Positions 53,801 to 61,805 of a stretch of DNA of 64,000 nt are shown piece by piece (positions within the stretch are counted from its first letter, which is position 1; each line of letters starts with the position of its first letter). This DNA is from Nocardioides dongkuii (GTDB taxonomy: Bacteria; Actinomycetota; Actinomycetes; Propionibacteriales; Nocardioidaceae), in assembly GCF_014127485.1 (NCBI RefSeq), contig NZ_CP059903.1:186001-250000 (forward strand), in the 5' to 3' direction. The position numbers were made by a program, and so were the translations under genes. The notes beneath the pieces are model-generated. The model saw nothing but the letters and a program-made list of their open reading frames with translations. It did not search any database and was not told the DNA's origin.

Positions 53801-54197
53801 GTCGGTCGACGCGGTGCTGCGGGTGCCGGGCGACGCCGGGCCGCGGTTCCTCGTCGTCGACTACAAGACCAACCTGCTCGGCGAGCCCGGCCGGCCGCTC
53901 ACCGCCGCCGACTACGCGCCCGGGCTGCTGGCGGAGGCGATGCTGCACTCGCACTACCCGCTCCAGGCGATCCTCTACTCCGTCGTCGCCCACCGCTACC
54001 TGCGCTGGCGGCTGCCGGGCTACGACCCCGCGGTCCACCTCGGCGGCGTGCTCTACCTCTACGTCCGCGGCATGTGCGGCGCCGAGACGCCGCTGGTCGA
54101 CGGGCACCCGGCCGGGGTGTTCAGCTGGCGGCCGCCGGCCGCCCTGGTCGAGGCGCTGTCCGACCTCCTCGACGGCACCAGGCAGGGGGACGCATGA
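50868..54197 (+). CDS. recB: RecBCD complex subunit RecB (helicase/nuclease)
   Basis: 1109 residues from GTG 50868. UvrD-type helicase: Walker A ASAGTGKTFTV near residue 25, Walker B VDEFQDTDPVQW, motif III RGGDVITYLD, and motif V VHGSKGLQYPV. The C-terminal nuclease has DYKTN with Asp998 and Lys1000, the RecB nuclease centre. Cotranscribed with recC (1 base) and recD (ATGA overlap). Confidence 0.95.
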   Translation: MTEMEPFDVCGPLPGVGTTLLEASAGTGKTFTVGALVTRYVAEGRARLDEMLVITFGRAASQELRERVREQLVEAERALGDPASADRGNGVVDVLLRAEEPERAEMRRRLRDALASFDAATIATTHQFCQLVLRSLGVAGDTDAGAALVENLDDLVVEVVDDLYLQRFGHLRDRPPFDRACALSLGRDAVGDPQAVLSEAADPQSLGGARVAFARAVREEVDRRKRRLGILSYDDLLSRLATALEDPLAPARERMRDRWRIVLVDEFQDTDPVQWQVLDRAFSGHATMVLIGDPKQAIYAFRGGDVITYLDAARTATTQATLGTNWRSDADLVDRLQVVLRGAALGHPDIRVREVAAHHPGTRLAGAPHPSPFRVRRVPRDGFRLKRGLVGAPEARAFIARDCAADIAELLASGATWDGEPVRARHVAVLVGARDHGLMVQRELHARGVPAVLAGGGHVFATPAADEWLALLQALDQPHRSALVRGAALTSFLGHTTEQLDREGEALTGRVADTLRGWALLLRGRGVAALFEAAEERGLSARVLGVADGERLLTDLRHLTQLLHETAVRDQLGLTALLAWFREEQRRTAATERPRRLDSDAAAVQIVTVHGSKGLQYPVTYLPFAYQSFEFPTEVARFHDDEGRRTLDVSGSGPGWDDHLARHRAEEGGEELRDLYVALTRAQSQVVAWWAPTANTRIGGLHRLLLGRQPGTTEVPDSQEVRDDEYAARVLGLLEQLGGPTGEVAEVADAIPPADGAGVGPLAVRTFDRRVDADWRRTSYSGLIRVEETGADPIASGVSSEPEVGALEDEPPAAEPLVDAAAPPADSPSVPSPMADLPAGATFGSLVHAVLEHADPDSPDLREALRGHAAEQLRWWPVDVAPDVLADALLPLHETPLGPLAPGVTLADVPLRDRLRELDFELPLAGGDVRGPGPEVLLRDLAPLLRRHLPADDALAPYADRLERPPLGDQPLRGYLSGSVDAVLRVPGDAGPRFLVVDYKTNLLGEPGRPLTAADYAPGLLAEAMLHSHYPLQAILYSVVAHRYLRWRLPGYDPAVHLGGVLYLYVRGMCGAETPLVDGHPAGVFSWRPPAALVEALSDLLDGTRQGDA

Positions 54198-55999
54198 TCG
54201 AGCGGTTCGAGACCGACGACCCGTACGACGCCCGGATCGCCGTCGGCGCCACCGGGCTGCTGCGCGCGTTCAACCGCGGCGGCGTGATCACCGCGGCCGA
54301 CGTCCACGTCGCGACCCGGGTCGGCGAGCTGACCCGCACCGCCGACGAGAGCGTGCGCCTCGGCGTCGCGCTCGCGGTGCGGGCCGCGCGGCAGGGCTCG
54401 GTGTGCGTCGACCTCGCCGCGCTGGCGCGCGACGCCGCCGACGCCGCCGACGACTCGGCTTCCCTCCCGTGGCCGGCGGCCGAGGGCTGGGTGGAGCGGA
54501 TCGCCGCGAGCCCGGTCGCCGGGTCGTCGGTGGTGCAGGTCGAGGGGCCGCTGCTCTACCTCGACCGCTACTGGCGCGAGGAGGGGCAGGTCCGCGACGA
54601 CCTGCTCGGCCGCGGGGCCGCGCAGCCGCCGGCGACCGACGAGGAGCGGCTGGCCGCCAAGGCCGAGGCGGTCTTCCCCGGTGAGGGGTACGCCGAGCAG
54701 CGGGCCGCCGCGCTCGCCGCGGTGCGGCAGTGGACCACCGTGCTGACCGGCGGGCCCGGCACCGGCAAGACGACGACGGTCGCGGGGCTGTTGACCCTGC
54801 TCACCGACCAGGCCGAGGCCACCGGGCGCCGGCTCCGGATCGCGCTCACCGCGCCCACCGGCAAGGCCGCGGCCCGGCTCCAGCAGGCGGTCGAGGAGGC
54901 GCAGCGCGCCGAGCGGTTCACCGACGACGACCGGGCCCGCCTCGCCGACGTCGGCGCCTCGACCCTGCACCGGCTGCTGGGCTGGCGCCCCGAGTCGAGC
55001 ACCCGCTTCCGCCACCACCGGGGCAACAAGCTGCCCCACGACGTCGTGGTCGTCGACGAGACCTCGATGGTCTCGCTGACGATGATGGCCCGGCTGCTCG
55101 AGGCGGTGCGGCCCGACGCCCGGCTGGTGCTGGTCGGCGACGCCGACCAGCTCGCCTCGGTCGAGGCGGGCGCGGTGCTCTCCGACCTGGTCCAGGGCCT
55201 CGCCGCCCGCGCGCCGGAGGCGGTGGCCTCGCTGCGGACGACCCACCGCTACGGGCGCAGCATCGGCGAGCTGGCCGAGGCGCTCCGCGACGGCGACGGC
55301 GACCGGGTCCTCGCGCTGCTCCGGGGCGGCGACCCGGCGATGGAGCTGGTCGACCCCGACGACGGCGCCGCGATGGCGGGCCTGCAGGGGCTGCTGGTCG
55401 ACCACGCGCTGGCGGTCCGCGCCGCCGCGCTCGACGGCGACGCCGCCGCCGCCCTGGCCGCACTCGACCGGCACCGGCTGCTGTGCGCGCACCGCGAGGG
55501 GCCGTGGGGCGTCCAGCACTGGAACCGCCAGGTCGAGCGCTGGCTCGGCGACGCCACCGGTCAGCCGGTCGGGGCCGCGTGGGGCCACGAGTGGTACGCC
55601 GGCCGCCCGCTGCTGGTGACCGCCAACGACTACGGCCTCGACCTCTTCAACGGCGACACCGGCGTGGTGCTGCGCGAGGGCGAGGACCTCCGCGCCGTCA
55701 TCGCCGGCGTCCGCGAGCACCTCCGGCTCGCCCCGTCGCGGCTGGGCGACGTCGACACGCTGCACGCGATGACGGTGCACAAGAGCCAGGGCAGCCAGGC
55801 CCGCGAGATCACCGTCCTGCTGCCTCCCGAGGACTCCCCGCTGCTCACCCGCGAGCTCTTCTACACCGCGGTCACCCGCGCCGAGGAGCGCGTGCGGGTG
55901 GTGGGGTCCGAGGCCGCGGTCCGGGTCGCGGTCGCGGCCCGCGCCCAGCGCGCGACCGGTCTCCGGCGGCGCCTGGCGGAGCCCGGGTCCGGCTCGTGA
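54194..55999 (+). CDS. recD: RecBCD complex subunit RecD (5'-3' helicase)
   Basis: 601 residues, ATG 54194 overlapping recB's stop. Walker A GGPGTGKTTTV (Lys192), VVVDETSMVS (Walker B region), LVGDADQLASVEAGAVL and the late VHKSQGSQAREI superfamily 1B motifs. The N-terminal helical part (about 1-180) is the RecC-contacting region. Followed 44 bases on by an ACT-domain gene with its own leaderless promoter. Confidence 0.95.
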   Translation: MIERFETDDPYDARIAVGATGLLRAFNRGGVITAADVHVATRVGELTRTADESVRLGVALAVRAARQGSVCVDLAALARDAADAADDSASLPWPAAEGWVERIAASPVAGSSVVQVEGPLLYLDRYWREEGQVRDDLLGRGAAQPPATDEERLAAKAEAVFPGEGYAEQRAAALAAVRQWTTVLTGGPGTGKTTTVAGLLTLLTDQAEATGRRLRIALTAPTGKAAARLQQAVEEAQRAERFTDDDRARLADVGASTLHRLLGWRPESSTRFRHHRGNKLPHDVVVVDETSMVSLTMMARLLEAVRPDARLVLVGDADQLASVEAGAVLSDLVQGLAARAPEAVASLRTTHRYGRSIGELAEALRDGDGDRVLALLRGGDPAMELVDPDDGAAMAGLQGLLVDHALAVRAAALDGDAAAALAALDRHRLLCAHREGPWGVQHWNRQVERWLGDATGQPVGAAWGHEWYAGRPLLVTANDYGLDLFNGDTGVVLREGEDLRAVIAGVREHLRLAPSRLGDVDTLHAMTVHKSQGSQAREITVLLPPEDSPLLTRELFYTAVTRAEERVRVVGSEAAVRVAVAARAQRATGLRRRLAEPGSGS

Positions 56000-56031
56000 C
56001 ACGCGGACACAGGCCCGCAACCTGCGGCGGC

Positions 56032-56037
56032 TAGGGT
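56032..56037 (+). promoter_or_regulatory. -10 of a leaderless ACT-domain gene
   Basis: TAGGGT, 6 bases before GTG 56044, within the recD-ACT spacer. Confidence 0.5.
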
Positions 56038-56043
56038 CGGCGG

Positions 56044-56649
56044 GTGCCGTTCCTGCTGCGCGTCGAGCTGCCCGACGTACCCGGTTCCCTGGGTCGCGTC
56101 GCGAGCGCGATCGGTGAGGCCGGCGGCGACATCGAGGCGATCGAGATCGTCGAGAAGCGCCACGAGGGGGTCGCGGTCGACGACGTGCTGCTCGAGATGG
56201 CGCCCGGTGCGATGCCCGACTCCATCGTCTCGGCCTGCAACGCGCTCGACGACGTCCGGGTGGTGTGGATCAGCCGGTACGCCGCGGGCGGCAACCTCTT
56301 CCTCGACCTCGAGGCGGTCGAGGAGCTGACCGCCTTCCCGGCCAAGGCGCTGGACCGGCTCATCGACCTGCTGCCGATCACCTTCCGCGCCGACTGGGCG
56401 GCCCGGGTCGGCGAGGGCCAGGGCGTCGTGTACGCCACCGAGGCGGCCCCCAGCAACCTCACCTGGATCTCGATGGGCCGCGCCGCCCGGCTCAGCACCG
56501 ACGACGACAACGTGCACTGCGGTGCCCGCCTCAACCACCAGGAGGTCGTCATCATCGGCCGCCGTGGCGGCCCCGAGTTCCTCGACTCCGAGCTGGCCCG
56601 GTTGGGGCACCTGGTCGCGCTGGCGATGTCGATCGTCCGCGCGGGCTGA
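56044..56649 (+). CDS. ACT-domain protein
   Basis: 201 residues from GTG 56044. N-terminal ACT fold (RVELPDVPGSLGRVASAIGEAGGDIEAIEIV) with the usual PGxL loop for amino-acid binding, then a central EAVEELTAFPAKALDRLIDLLP and a C-terminal domain (GRAARLSTDDDNVHCGARLNHQEVVIIGRRGGPEFLDSELARLG). Such proteins, mostly uncharacterised, bind amino acids or regulate enzymes. Not an obvious recombination partner, so adjacency to recD may be incidental. Confidence 0.85.
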   Translation: MPFLLRVELPDVPGSLGRVASAIGEAGGDIEAIEIVEKRHEGVAVDDVLLEMAPGAMPDSIVSACNALDDVRVVWISRYAAGGNLFLDLEAVEELTAFPAKALDRLIDLLPITFRADWAARVGEGQGVVYATEAAPSNLTWISMGRAARLSTDDDNVHCGARLNHQEVVIIGRRGGPEFLDSELARLGHLVALAMSIVRAG

Positions 56650-56657
56650 GCGGGCGG

Positions 56658-56722
56658 GTTTCCCCGGATATCCGGGGAAACCTGATGTTCTCGGCCGTCG
56701 CGATGCCCGAGAACATCAGGTT
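56658..56722. terminator. Composite palindrome and hairpin between convergent genes
   Basis: Perfect 24-base palindrome at 56658-56681 (half GTTTCCCCGGAT), overlapping by three bases a hairpin with perfect 16-base arms at 56679-56694 and 56707-56722 (AACCTGATGTTCTCGG) and a 12-base loop. The ACT gene (+) and the deazaflavin enzyme (-) converge here, so bidirectional termination is likely. Confidence 0.75.
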
Positions 56723-56852
56723 CTCCCTGAGAAGTGGGAGCGGGGCCGTCCTTGCGGGCCAGCACCGAGTACGCCGAGCCGCGCGGCGGCTCAGCAGCAA
56801 GGGCGCGTACCGCTGGGTGCTGGAACCTCCCAGCCGCTCCTGCGGGCGACCC

Positions 56853-57296
56853 TCAGACGCGCTCGAGCAGGAACACCGGGATCTCGCGGTCGGTCTTCTC
56901 CTGATACTCCGCGTAGGGGGCGTACTGCGCCACGCAGCGCTCCCACCACTCGGCCCGCTCGGCGCCCTCGGCCACCCGCGCGATGTACGTGTGCCGCTCG
57001 GCGCCGTCCTGCAGCTCGACCTCGGGGTGGGCCAGGAAGTTGTGGTACCAGCTCGGGTGCTCGGGTTCGCCGCCCTTCGACGCGACCGCGGCGTACACGC
57101 CGTCCTTCTCGACCCGCATCACCGGGTTCTTGCGCAGCTTCCCCGACGTCGCGCCCTTCGAGGTGATGACCACGATCGGCCACTCGGGGTGGTCCATCAG
57201 GGTGTTCGCGCGCTGGCCGTTCGAGGCCTCGAACTCCTCGACCTGGTCGCGGACCCACTGGGAGGGGCTGGGCTCGTACTCGCCGTCTAGTGCCAT
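56853..57296 (-). CDS. Deazaflavin (F420)-dependent nitroreductase-family protein
   Basis: 147 residues from ATG 57296, with GGAGG upstream; a longer frame to 57332 is not needed. Ddn-like signature: VVITSKGATSGKLRKNPVMRVEKDGVYAAVASKGGEPEHPSWYHNFLAHPEVEL. The family binds F420 and reduces quinones, nitroaromatics or other compounds. Its presence supports an F420-making actinobacterium. Confidence 0.92.
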   Translation of the reverse strand: MALDGEYEPSPSQWVRDQVEEFEASNGQRANTLMDHPEWPIVVITSKGATSGKLRKNPVMRVEKDGVYAAVASKGGEPEHPSWYHNFLAHPEVELQDGAERHTYIARVAEGAERAEWWERCVAQYAPYAEYQEKTDREIPVFLLERV

Positions 57297-57348
57297 GCCT
57301 CCACCAGACCACGCGACGGCCCGGTACTCCAAGGCCTACGCCCCCCGA

Positions 57349-57354
57349 TAGCCT
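57349..57354 (+). promoter_or_regulatory. -10 of the leaderless menB transcript
   Basis: TAGCCT, 6 bases before the ATG at 57361. Confidence 0.5.
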
Positions 57355-57360
57355 CCACGC

Positions 57361-58278
<918 letters not shown>

Positions 58279-58333
58279 GTCGAGCTCACCGCTCCCAGCG
58301 CTGAATTCGCTGGTCCCGCGAGTCCCTGGGCCC

Positions 58334-58339
58334 TAGGTT
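58334..58339 (+). promoter_or_regulatory. -10 of a leaderless VOC gene
   Basis: TAGGTT, 6 bases before GTG 58346. Confidence 0.5.
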
Positions 58340-58345
58340 CGACCG

Positions 58346-58702
58346 GTGGCCTTGACATCGGAACAGGTGCTCGTGCACGCGGTGGATCCGGCGGCCTTGG
58401 GGCAGTGGTGGGCCGAGGCCCTCGGCTGGGTCGTGGTCTACACCTCCGCTGACGAGTTCGAGATCCGCCCGGAGCCCGATCGGATGCCGGGCCTGGACTT
58501 CGTCCGGATCTCGGAGGAGAAGCAGGCGAAGAGCCGGCTCCACCTCGACTTCCGGCCCGACGACCAGGACACCGAGGTGGCCCGTCTGGTGGCGCACGGC
58601 GCGCGACGGGTGGACGTCGGCCAGGGGGACCAGGCGTCCTGGGTGGTGCTGGCGGACCCGGAGGGCAACGAGTTCTGCGTCCTCGCGCCGTCGGCCGACT
58701 GA
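58346..58702 (+). CDS. VOC (glyoxalase/bleomycin-resistance fold) protein
   Basis: 118 residues from GTG 58346. VOC pattern: LVHAVDPAALGQWWAEALGW at the start, SRLHLDFRPDDQDTEVARLVAHGARRV mid, and SWVVLADPEGNEFCVL at the end. Converges with a homologous gene at 58712 (tail to tail, 9 bases between stops). No metal-site conclusion is possible by eye beyond the HLDF strand and the Glu in PEGNEF. Confidence 0.9.
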   Translation: MALTSEQVLVHAVDPAALGQWWAEALGWVVVYTSADEFEIRPEPDRMPGLDFVRISEEKQAKSRLHLDFRPDDQDTEVARLVAHGARRVDVGQGDQASWVVLADPEGNEFCVLAPSAD

Positions 58703-58711
58703 CGCGTCCGC

Positions 58712-59128
58712 TCAGAGCGCGAACTCGCCGGGGGCGAGGCTGCGCAGCACGCAGAACTCGTTGCCCTCCGGATCGGCCATCACGACCCACGACTCGGTGC
58801 CGGCCTGCCCGACGTCGGCGGGTCGAGCGCCCAGGCCCTCGAACCTCGCGACCTCCTCGGCCTGGGAGCAATCGATCGGGGAGAGGTCGAGGTGCAGCCG
58901 GTTCTTGACCGTCCTGCCCTCGGGCACGCGCGCGAGGAAGATGGTCGGGGCGAGCGGTCCCCGGCGTACCGCCTCGAGGAGCTCGGCGTCCGGTCCGCGG
59001 GCGGGGCCGATCTCGACGAGGTCGTCGGTGGCGTCGAGGACGGCGTACCCGAGCGCGGCGCACCAGAAGCGTGCGAGTCCGGCGGGGTCGGCGCAGTCGA
59101 TGTTGATCTCGGTCAGTCGGGAGGTCAT
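58712..59128 (-). CDS. VOC protein, homologue of the convergent gene
   Basis: 138 residues from ATG 59128; a frame to 59182 enters the inverted repeat and is rejected. LTEINIDCADPAGLARFWCAALGY at the start, NRLHLDLSP, and SWVVMADPEGNEFCVLRSL at the end. Shares both motif blocks with the gene at 58346; the pair looks like an inverted duplication. Confidence 0.88.
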   Translation of the reverse strand: MTSRLTEINIDCADPAGLARFWCAALGYAVLDATDDLVEIGPARGPDAELLEAVRRGPLAPTIFLARVPEGRTVKNRLHLDLSPIDCSQAEEVARFEGLGARPADVGQAGTESWVVMADPEGNEFCVLRSLAPGEFAL

Positions 59129-59172
59129 GCGTCCCCATTGTCCAGGTTCGAGGCCGCAGGTGGGGCTGACGC

Positions 59173-59262
59173 GTGACGTCAAACAGGCAATGCCCGCCCT
59201 CCGCGTGGTCGGCCACGCTCAGCCCTCGAGAGAGCCGGCCCCCTTTGCCTGTCTGACCTCAC
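59173..59262. repeat. 90-bp inverted repeat element between divergent genes
   Basis: Outer arms 59173-59190 (GTGACGTCAAACAGGCAA) and 59245-59262 are inverse copies with 2 mismatches of 18. A small inner hairpin is GCGTGG-TCGG-CCACGC. It resembles a short mobile element or a repeated regulatory site; no target duplication is clear. Confidence 0.65.
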
Positions 59263-59289
59263 GCGCGGGTTGTGCTCCCCGGCCTGGGC

Positions 59290-59295
59290 TAGTCT
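59290..59295 (+). promoter_or_regulatory. -10 of a leaderless MarR-like gene
   Basis: TAGTCT, 6 bases before GTG 59302. Confidence 0.5.
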
Positions 59296-59301
59296 GCGGT
59301 C

Positions 59302-59637
59302 GTGTCTGGGCCTCCTCCGTTCAGTCCGACCGTCGCGTTGCTGGGGACGAGCCGGGTGTGGGAGGCGCTGCTGACCGAGGCCCTGAAGCCGCTCGGGCTG
59401 ACGACGCGCAAGCTGGGCCTGCTGGGGCACATCCGCCGCACCCCCGACATCTCGTTCAGCGAGCTCGCCCGGCACTCGGGGATCACCGTGCAGAGCGCGC
59501 ACGGCGCCGCGGCGCTCCTCGACCGCGCCGCCGTGGCTGTGGCCGAGGTCGACGCCCGGTTCGTCGAGCAGCATCCCGCGCTGGCCGAGGCGCTGCGCGA
59601 CGTGCGACCGCCGGGAAAGCCAGGAGGTCCGTCATAA
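59302..59637 (+). CDS. MarR-like winged-helix protein, shortened
   Basis: 111 residues from GTG 59302. LTTRKLGLLGHIRRTPDISFSELARHSGITVQSAHGAAALLDRAA gives the helix-turn-helix of MarR, but the wing that normally follows is missing: the reading passes directly from the recognition helix to VAEVDARFVEQHPALAEAL, which looks like the dimerisation helix. Probably an internally deleted MarR. DNA binding may be lost. Downstream are two small membrane proteins. Confidence 0.7.
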   Translation: MSGPPPFSPTVALLGTSRVWEALLTEALKPLGLTTRKLGLLGHIRRTPDISFSELARHSGITVQSAHGAAALLDRAAVAVAEVDARFVEQHPALAEALRDVRPPGKPGGPS

Positions 59638-59680
59638 CCTTCAGGTAGCCGGAAGGTAATGACGTCCTTCCTGCTCCCCG

Positions 59681-59893
59681 GTGGCACGGGCGGGTCCCGG
59701 TGGCACCGAGCGGAGCCTCGAGACCGCCCGCCTGCTCGCCCTCCAGATCGCCCCGCGACAGGCCGAGGCGATCGCGGACCCCGACGGCGGCGCCCGGCTC
59801 CGAGCCCTTGGGATGCTGTCCGGGATCCTCAACCTGCTCTGGGTGGCCGTGGTGGTGCTGATGATCGTCCGGCCCGGGTCGGCGTCCGCATGA
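59681..59893 (+). CDS. Small single-span membrane protein
   Basis: 70 residues from GTG 59681 (no good ribosome-binding site). One C-terminal span (MLSGILNLLWVAVVVLMIV). Its stop overlaps the ATG of the next gene (ATGA), which favours the frame. The polar N terminus has no recognised motif. Confidence 0.55.
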   Translation: MARAGPGGTERSLETARLLALQIAPRQAEAIADPDGGARLRALGMLSGILNLLWVAVVVLMIVRPGSASA

Positions 59894-60156
59894 GCGCCGT
59901 GCTGCGCACGCTCGGCGTCCTGTCCCTCCTGGAGCTGGTCAGCGTCCTCGCGCTGCTGGCCAACCTCGCCACCGTGCACGACGAGACGGTGAGCCGGTTC
60001 CTCGGCCCGGCCCACGGCGCGCTCTACCTCGCCGTGGCCACGACCGCCCTCCTCGGTCGCGGCCTCGCGCGCCGGATGCGCATCGGTGCGCTGATCCCCG
60101 TGCTCAGCGGTCCGCTCACGGTGCTGAGCGTGCGGCGTGAGAGGCGGAGCGCATGA
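59890..60156 (+). CDS. Small multi-span membrane protein (DUF3817-like)
   Basis: 88 residues from ATG 59890. Two to three spans: LRTLGVLSLLELVSVLALLANLATV, ALYLAVATTALLG and IGALIPVLSGPLTVLSV. The pattern resembles DUF3817 membrane proteins, which is an impression rather than a firm match. Overlaps the rhodanese gene start (ATGA). Confidence 0.65.
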   Translation: MSAVLRTLGVLSLLELVSVLALLANLATVHDETVSRFLGPAHGALYLAVATTALLGRGLARRMRIGALIPVLSGPLTVLSVRRERRSA

Positions 60157-60455
60157 GCCTGCGCCACTACCTGCGTCGCCCGCCCTCGGTCACCGCGCGG
60201 GAGGCGGCCCGCCTTCTTCTGGAAGGGGCGCTCGTCGTGGACGTGCGCCGGGAGTTCGAGTGGCGCCGGGCCCACATCCCCGGTGCCGTGCACCTCCCGC
60301 TCGAGGAGCTGCCCGACCGCTGCGTGGACCTTCCCGAGGACCGCTTGCTGATCACGTTCTGCACGGGCGGCATCCGGTCGGCGGGGGCAGCCAACCTGCT
60401 GGTCGAGCACGGCTTCGACGCGGTCAACATGAGTCGGGGACTCACCGCCGGGTGA
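60153..60455 (+). CDS. Rhodanese-like domain protein
   Basis: 100 residues from ATG 60153. VTAREAARLLLEGALVVDVRREFEWRRAHIPGAVHLPLEEL is the rhodanese front, and FCTGGIRSAGAA carries the active Cys loop (CTGGIRS). A single-domain sulfur-transfer or persulfide protein. Same transcription unit as the two small membrane genes. Confidence 0.92.
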   Translation: MSLRHYLRRPPSVTAREAARLLLEGALVVDVRREFEWRRAHIPGAVHLPLEELPDRCVDLPEDRLLITFCTGGIRSAGAANLLVEHGFDAVNMSRGLTAG

Positions 60456-60476
60456 CCCCGCGCCGGGCCGCCCGTC

Positions 60477-60632
60477 CTAGCCGGCCATCGGGTGCCGGAC
60501 GACGTCGAGCGGGTCGACGAACGTCTCCCCGCACGTGCAGACCCAGGCGGTCGCCATGCCGCTGCGGTCCAGGACGGTGACGAGGTGCTCCCCGGCGGGG
60601 GCCGGGGGAGGGAACGTCTTGGGGCGGCTCAT
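60477..60632 (-). CDS. Small CxC/His protein, zinc-ribbon-like
   Basis: 51 residues from ATG 60632. VCTCGETFVDPLDVVRH contains a CxC pair and a downstream His, compatible with one half of a zinc site. Too small to assign. The 8-base repeat at 60661 lies upstream of it. Confidence 0.5.
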   Translation of the reverse strand: MSRPKTFPPPAPAGEHLVTVLDRSGMATAWVCTCGETFVDPLDVVRHPMAG

Positions 60633-60660
60633 CGGTGCCTCCACACGGTTGGGATCACTG

Positions 60661-60692
60661 CACCACGGCACCACGGCACCACGGCACCACGA
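60661..60692. repeat. Tandem 8-base repeat
   Basis: CACCACGG repeated about four times (last copy CACCACGA). In the intergenic stretch; possible slipped-strand site. Confidence 0.8.
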
Positions 60693-60767
60693 CCGTACCG
60701 ACGGCGAACACCGTGCCGCGTCACGTGCGTGTGAACCTCCCGTGAACCCCTGGCGCCGGCGCCGGCG

Positions 60768-61805
60768 TCAGCCCCCGGCGGCCAGCACCCGGGCGGCCTC
60801 GCGCTCCGCGTCGGTGTTGGCGACCCCGGCGCGCGAGCCGGCGAGCTTGGCGCGGATGTGCTCGCCCACGGTGATCGGGGGGTACGGCGACCCGTCGCCG
60901 ACGCAGGTCGGCAGCGTCTCGACGACCGCCTCGATGTTGCCGTCGTGGAAGAAGGCCGCGCTGCGACGGCGCTTGACCTGCCCGTCCACGATCGGCGGCT
61001 TGACCCGGTGCAGCGTCGACATCCAGCGGTCGTTGGTCCAGCGCGCCATCAGGTCCCCGAGGTTGATCAGCAGGGCGCCGTCGGCGGGCATCACGTCGTG
61101 CCAGCCGCCGTCGCGTCCGAGCACCTGGAGGCCGGCGACCTGGTCGGCCCAGAGCACCGTGACGATGCCGTAGTCGGTGTGCTCGCCCATCCCGGTGAGG
61201 TCGCCGTCGAGCTCGAGGGCACCGGGCTCCAGGGCGTAGTGGTTCATCCGCAGCACGTCCAGGCTGTGGTCGGTGTAGGCCTCGAAGAACCCCGCCGGCA
61301 GGCCCAGGGCGTCGGCCATCACGTCGGTCAGGGTGCGCGCGACCCGCGCCGCCTCGTCGAAGTACGCCGCCACGGCCTCGCGGAACACCTGGGTCTCGGC
61401 GGGCCAGACGTTCTCGGGGTAGTCCGCCTCGGGCAGGTCGAGCCCCGGGTGGTCGGACACCGCGGCGCCGACGTTGAAGGCCTCGAAGAAGTCGTGCATC
61501 CGGTTCGCCGGCGCCAGGCCGAGGCTCAGGCTCAGCGACTCGGTCTTCGGCGGGGCGTAGCCGCGGTTCACCTCCGGCGGCGTGCGGTACTGCAGCTTGG
61601 CCTCCAGCGGCAGGTGGAAGAACTCGTCGAGCGCCGCCGCGAACCCGTCGGTCACCGACGTCGGCACGCCGTGCCCGACGACCTGGATGAACCCGACCGT
61701 CCGGGCGGCCTCGTCGAACGCGGCGGCCACCGCCGCCCGGTCCTCGGCGGTGCCGTCCCCGACGTACGCGGCGATGTCGACGGTGGGGACGTGGAAGCTG
61801 GTCAT
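60768..61805 (-). CDS. 2-oxoglutarate/Fe(II) oxygenase, isopenicillin-N-synthase-like
   Basis: 345 residues from ATG 61805. N-terminal DIOX_N (VDIAAYVGDGTAEDRAAVAAAFDEAARTVGFIQVVGHGV), catalytic core with GEHTDYG (HxD), distal His in STLHRVKPP, and RRRSAAFF (R-x-S for 2-oxoglutarate). It could hydroxylate a nucleoside, nucleobase or unrelated small molecule. Starts overlapping the adenosine deaminase stop (ATGA), so both are coupled. Confidence 0.93.
   Translation of the reverse strand: MTSFHVPTVDIAAYVGDGTAEDRAAVAAAFDEAARTVGFIQVVGHGVPTSVTDGFAAALDEFFHLPLEAKLQYRTPPEVNRGYAPPKTESLSLSLGLAPANRMHDFFEAFNVGAAVSDHPGLDLPEADYPENVWPAETQVFREAVAAYFDEAARVARTLTDVMADALGLPAGFFEAYTDHSLDVLRMNHYALEPGALELDGDLTGMGEHTDYGIVTVLWADQVAGLQVLGRDGGWHDVMPADGALLINLGDLMARWTNDRWMSTLHRVKPPIVDGQVKRRRSAAFFHDGNIEAVVETLPTCVGDGSPYPPITVGEHIRAKLAGSRAGVANTDAEREAARVLAAGG

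Noticed and set aside
50592..54107. A 1171-codon open frame on the minus strand opposite recB
   Set aside because: In DNA with this GC content, antisense frames stay open by codon bias. Its translation is low-complexity (Gly/Arg/Val/Glu/Leu), while the plus strand encodes RecB with all motifs.
60661..60692. Tandem CACCACGG repeats as a CRISPR-like array
   Set aside because: Unit is 8 bases with no spacers, so it is a simple tandem repeat.
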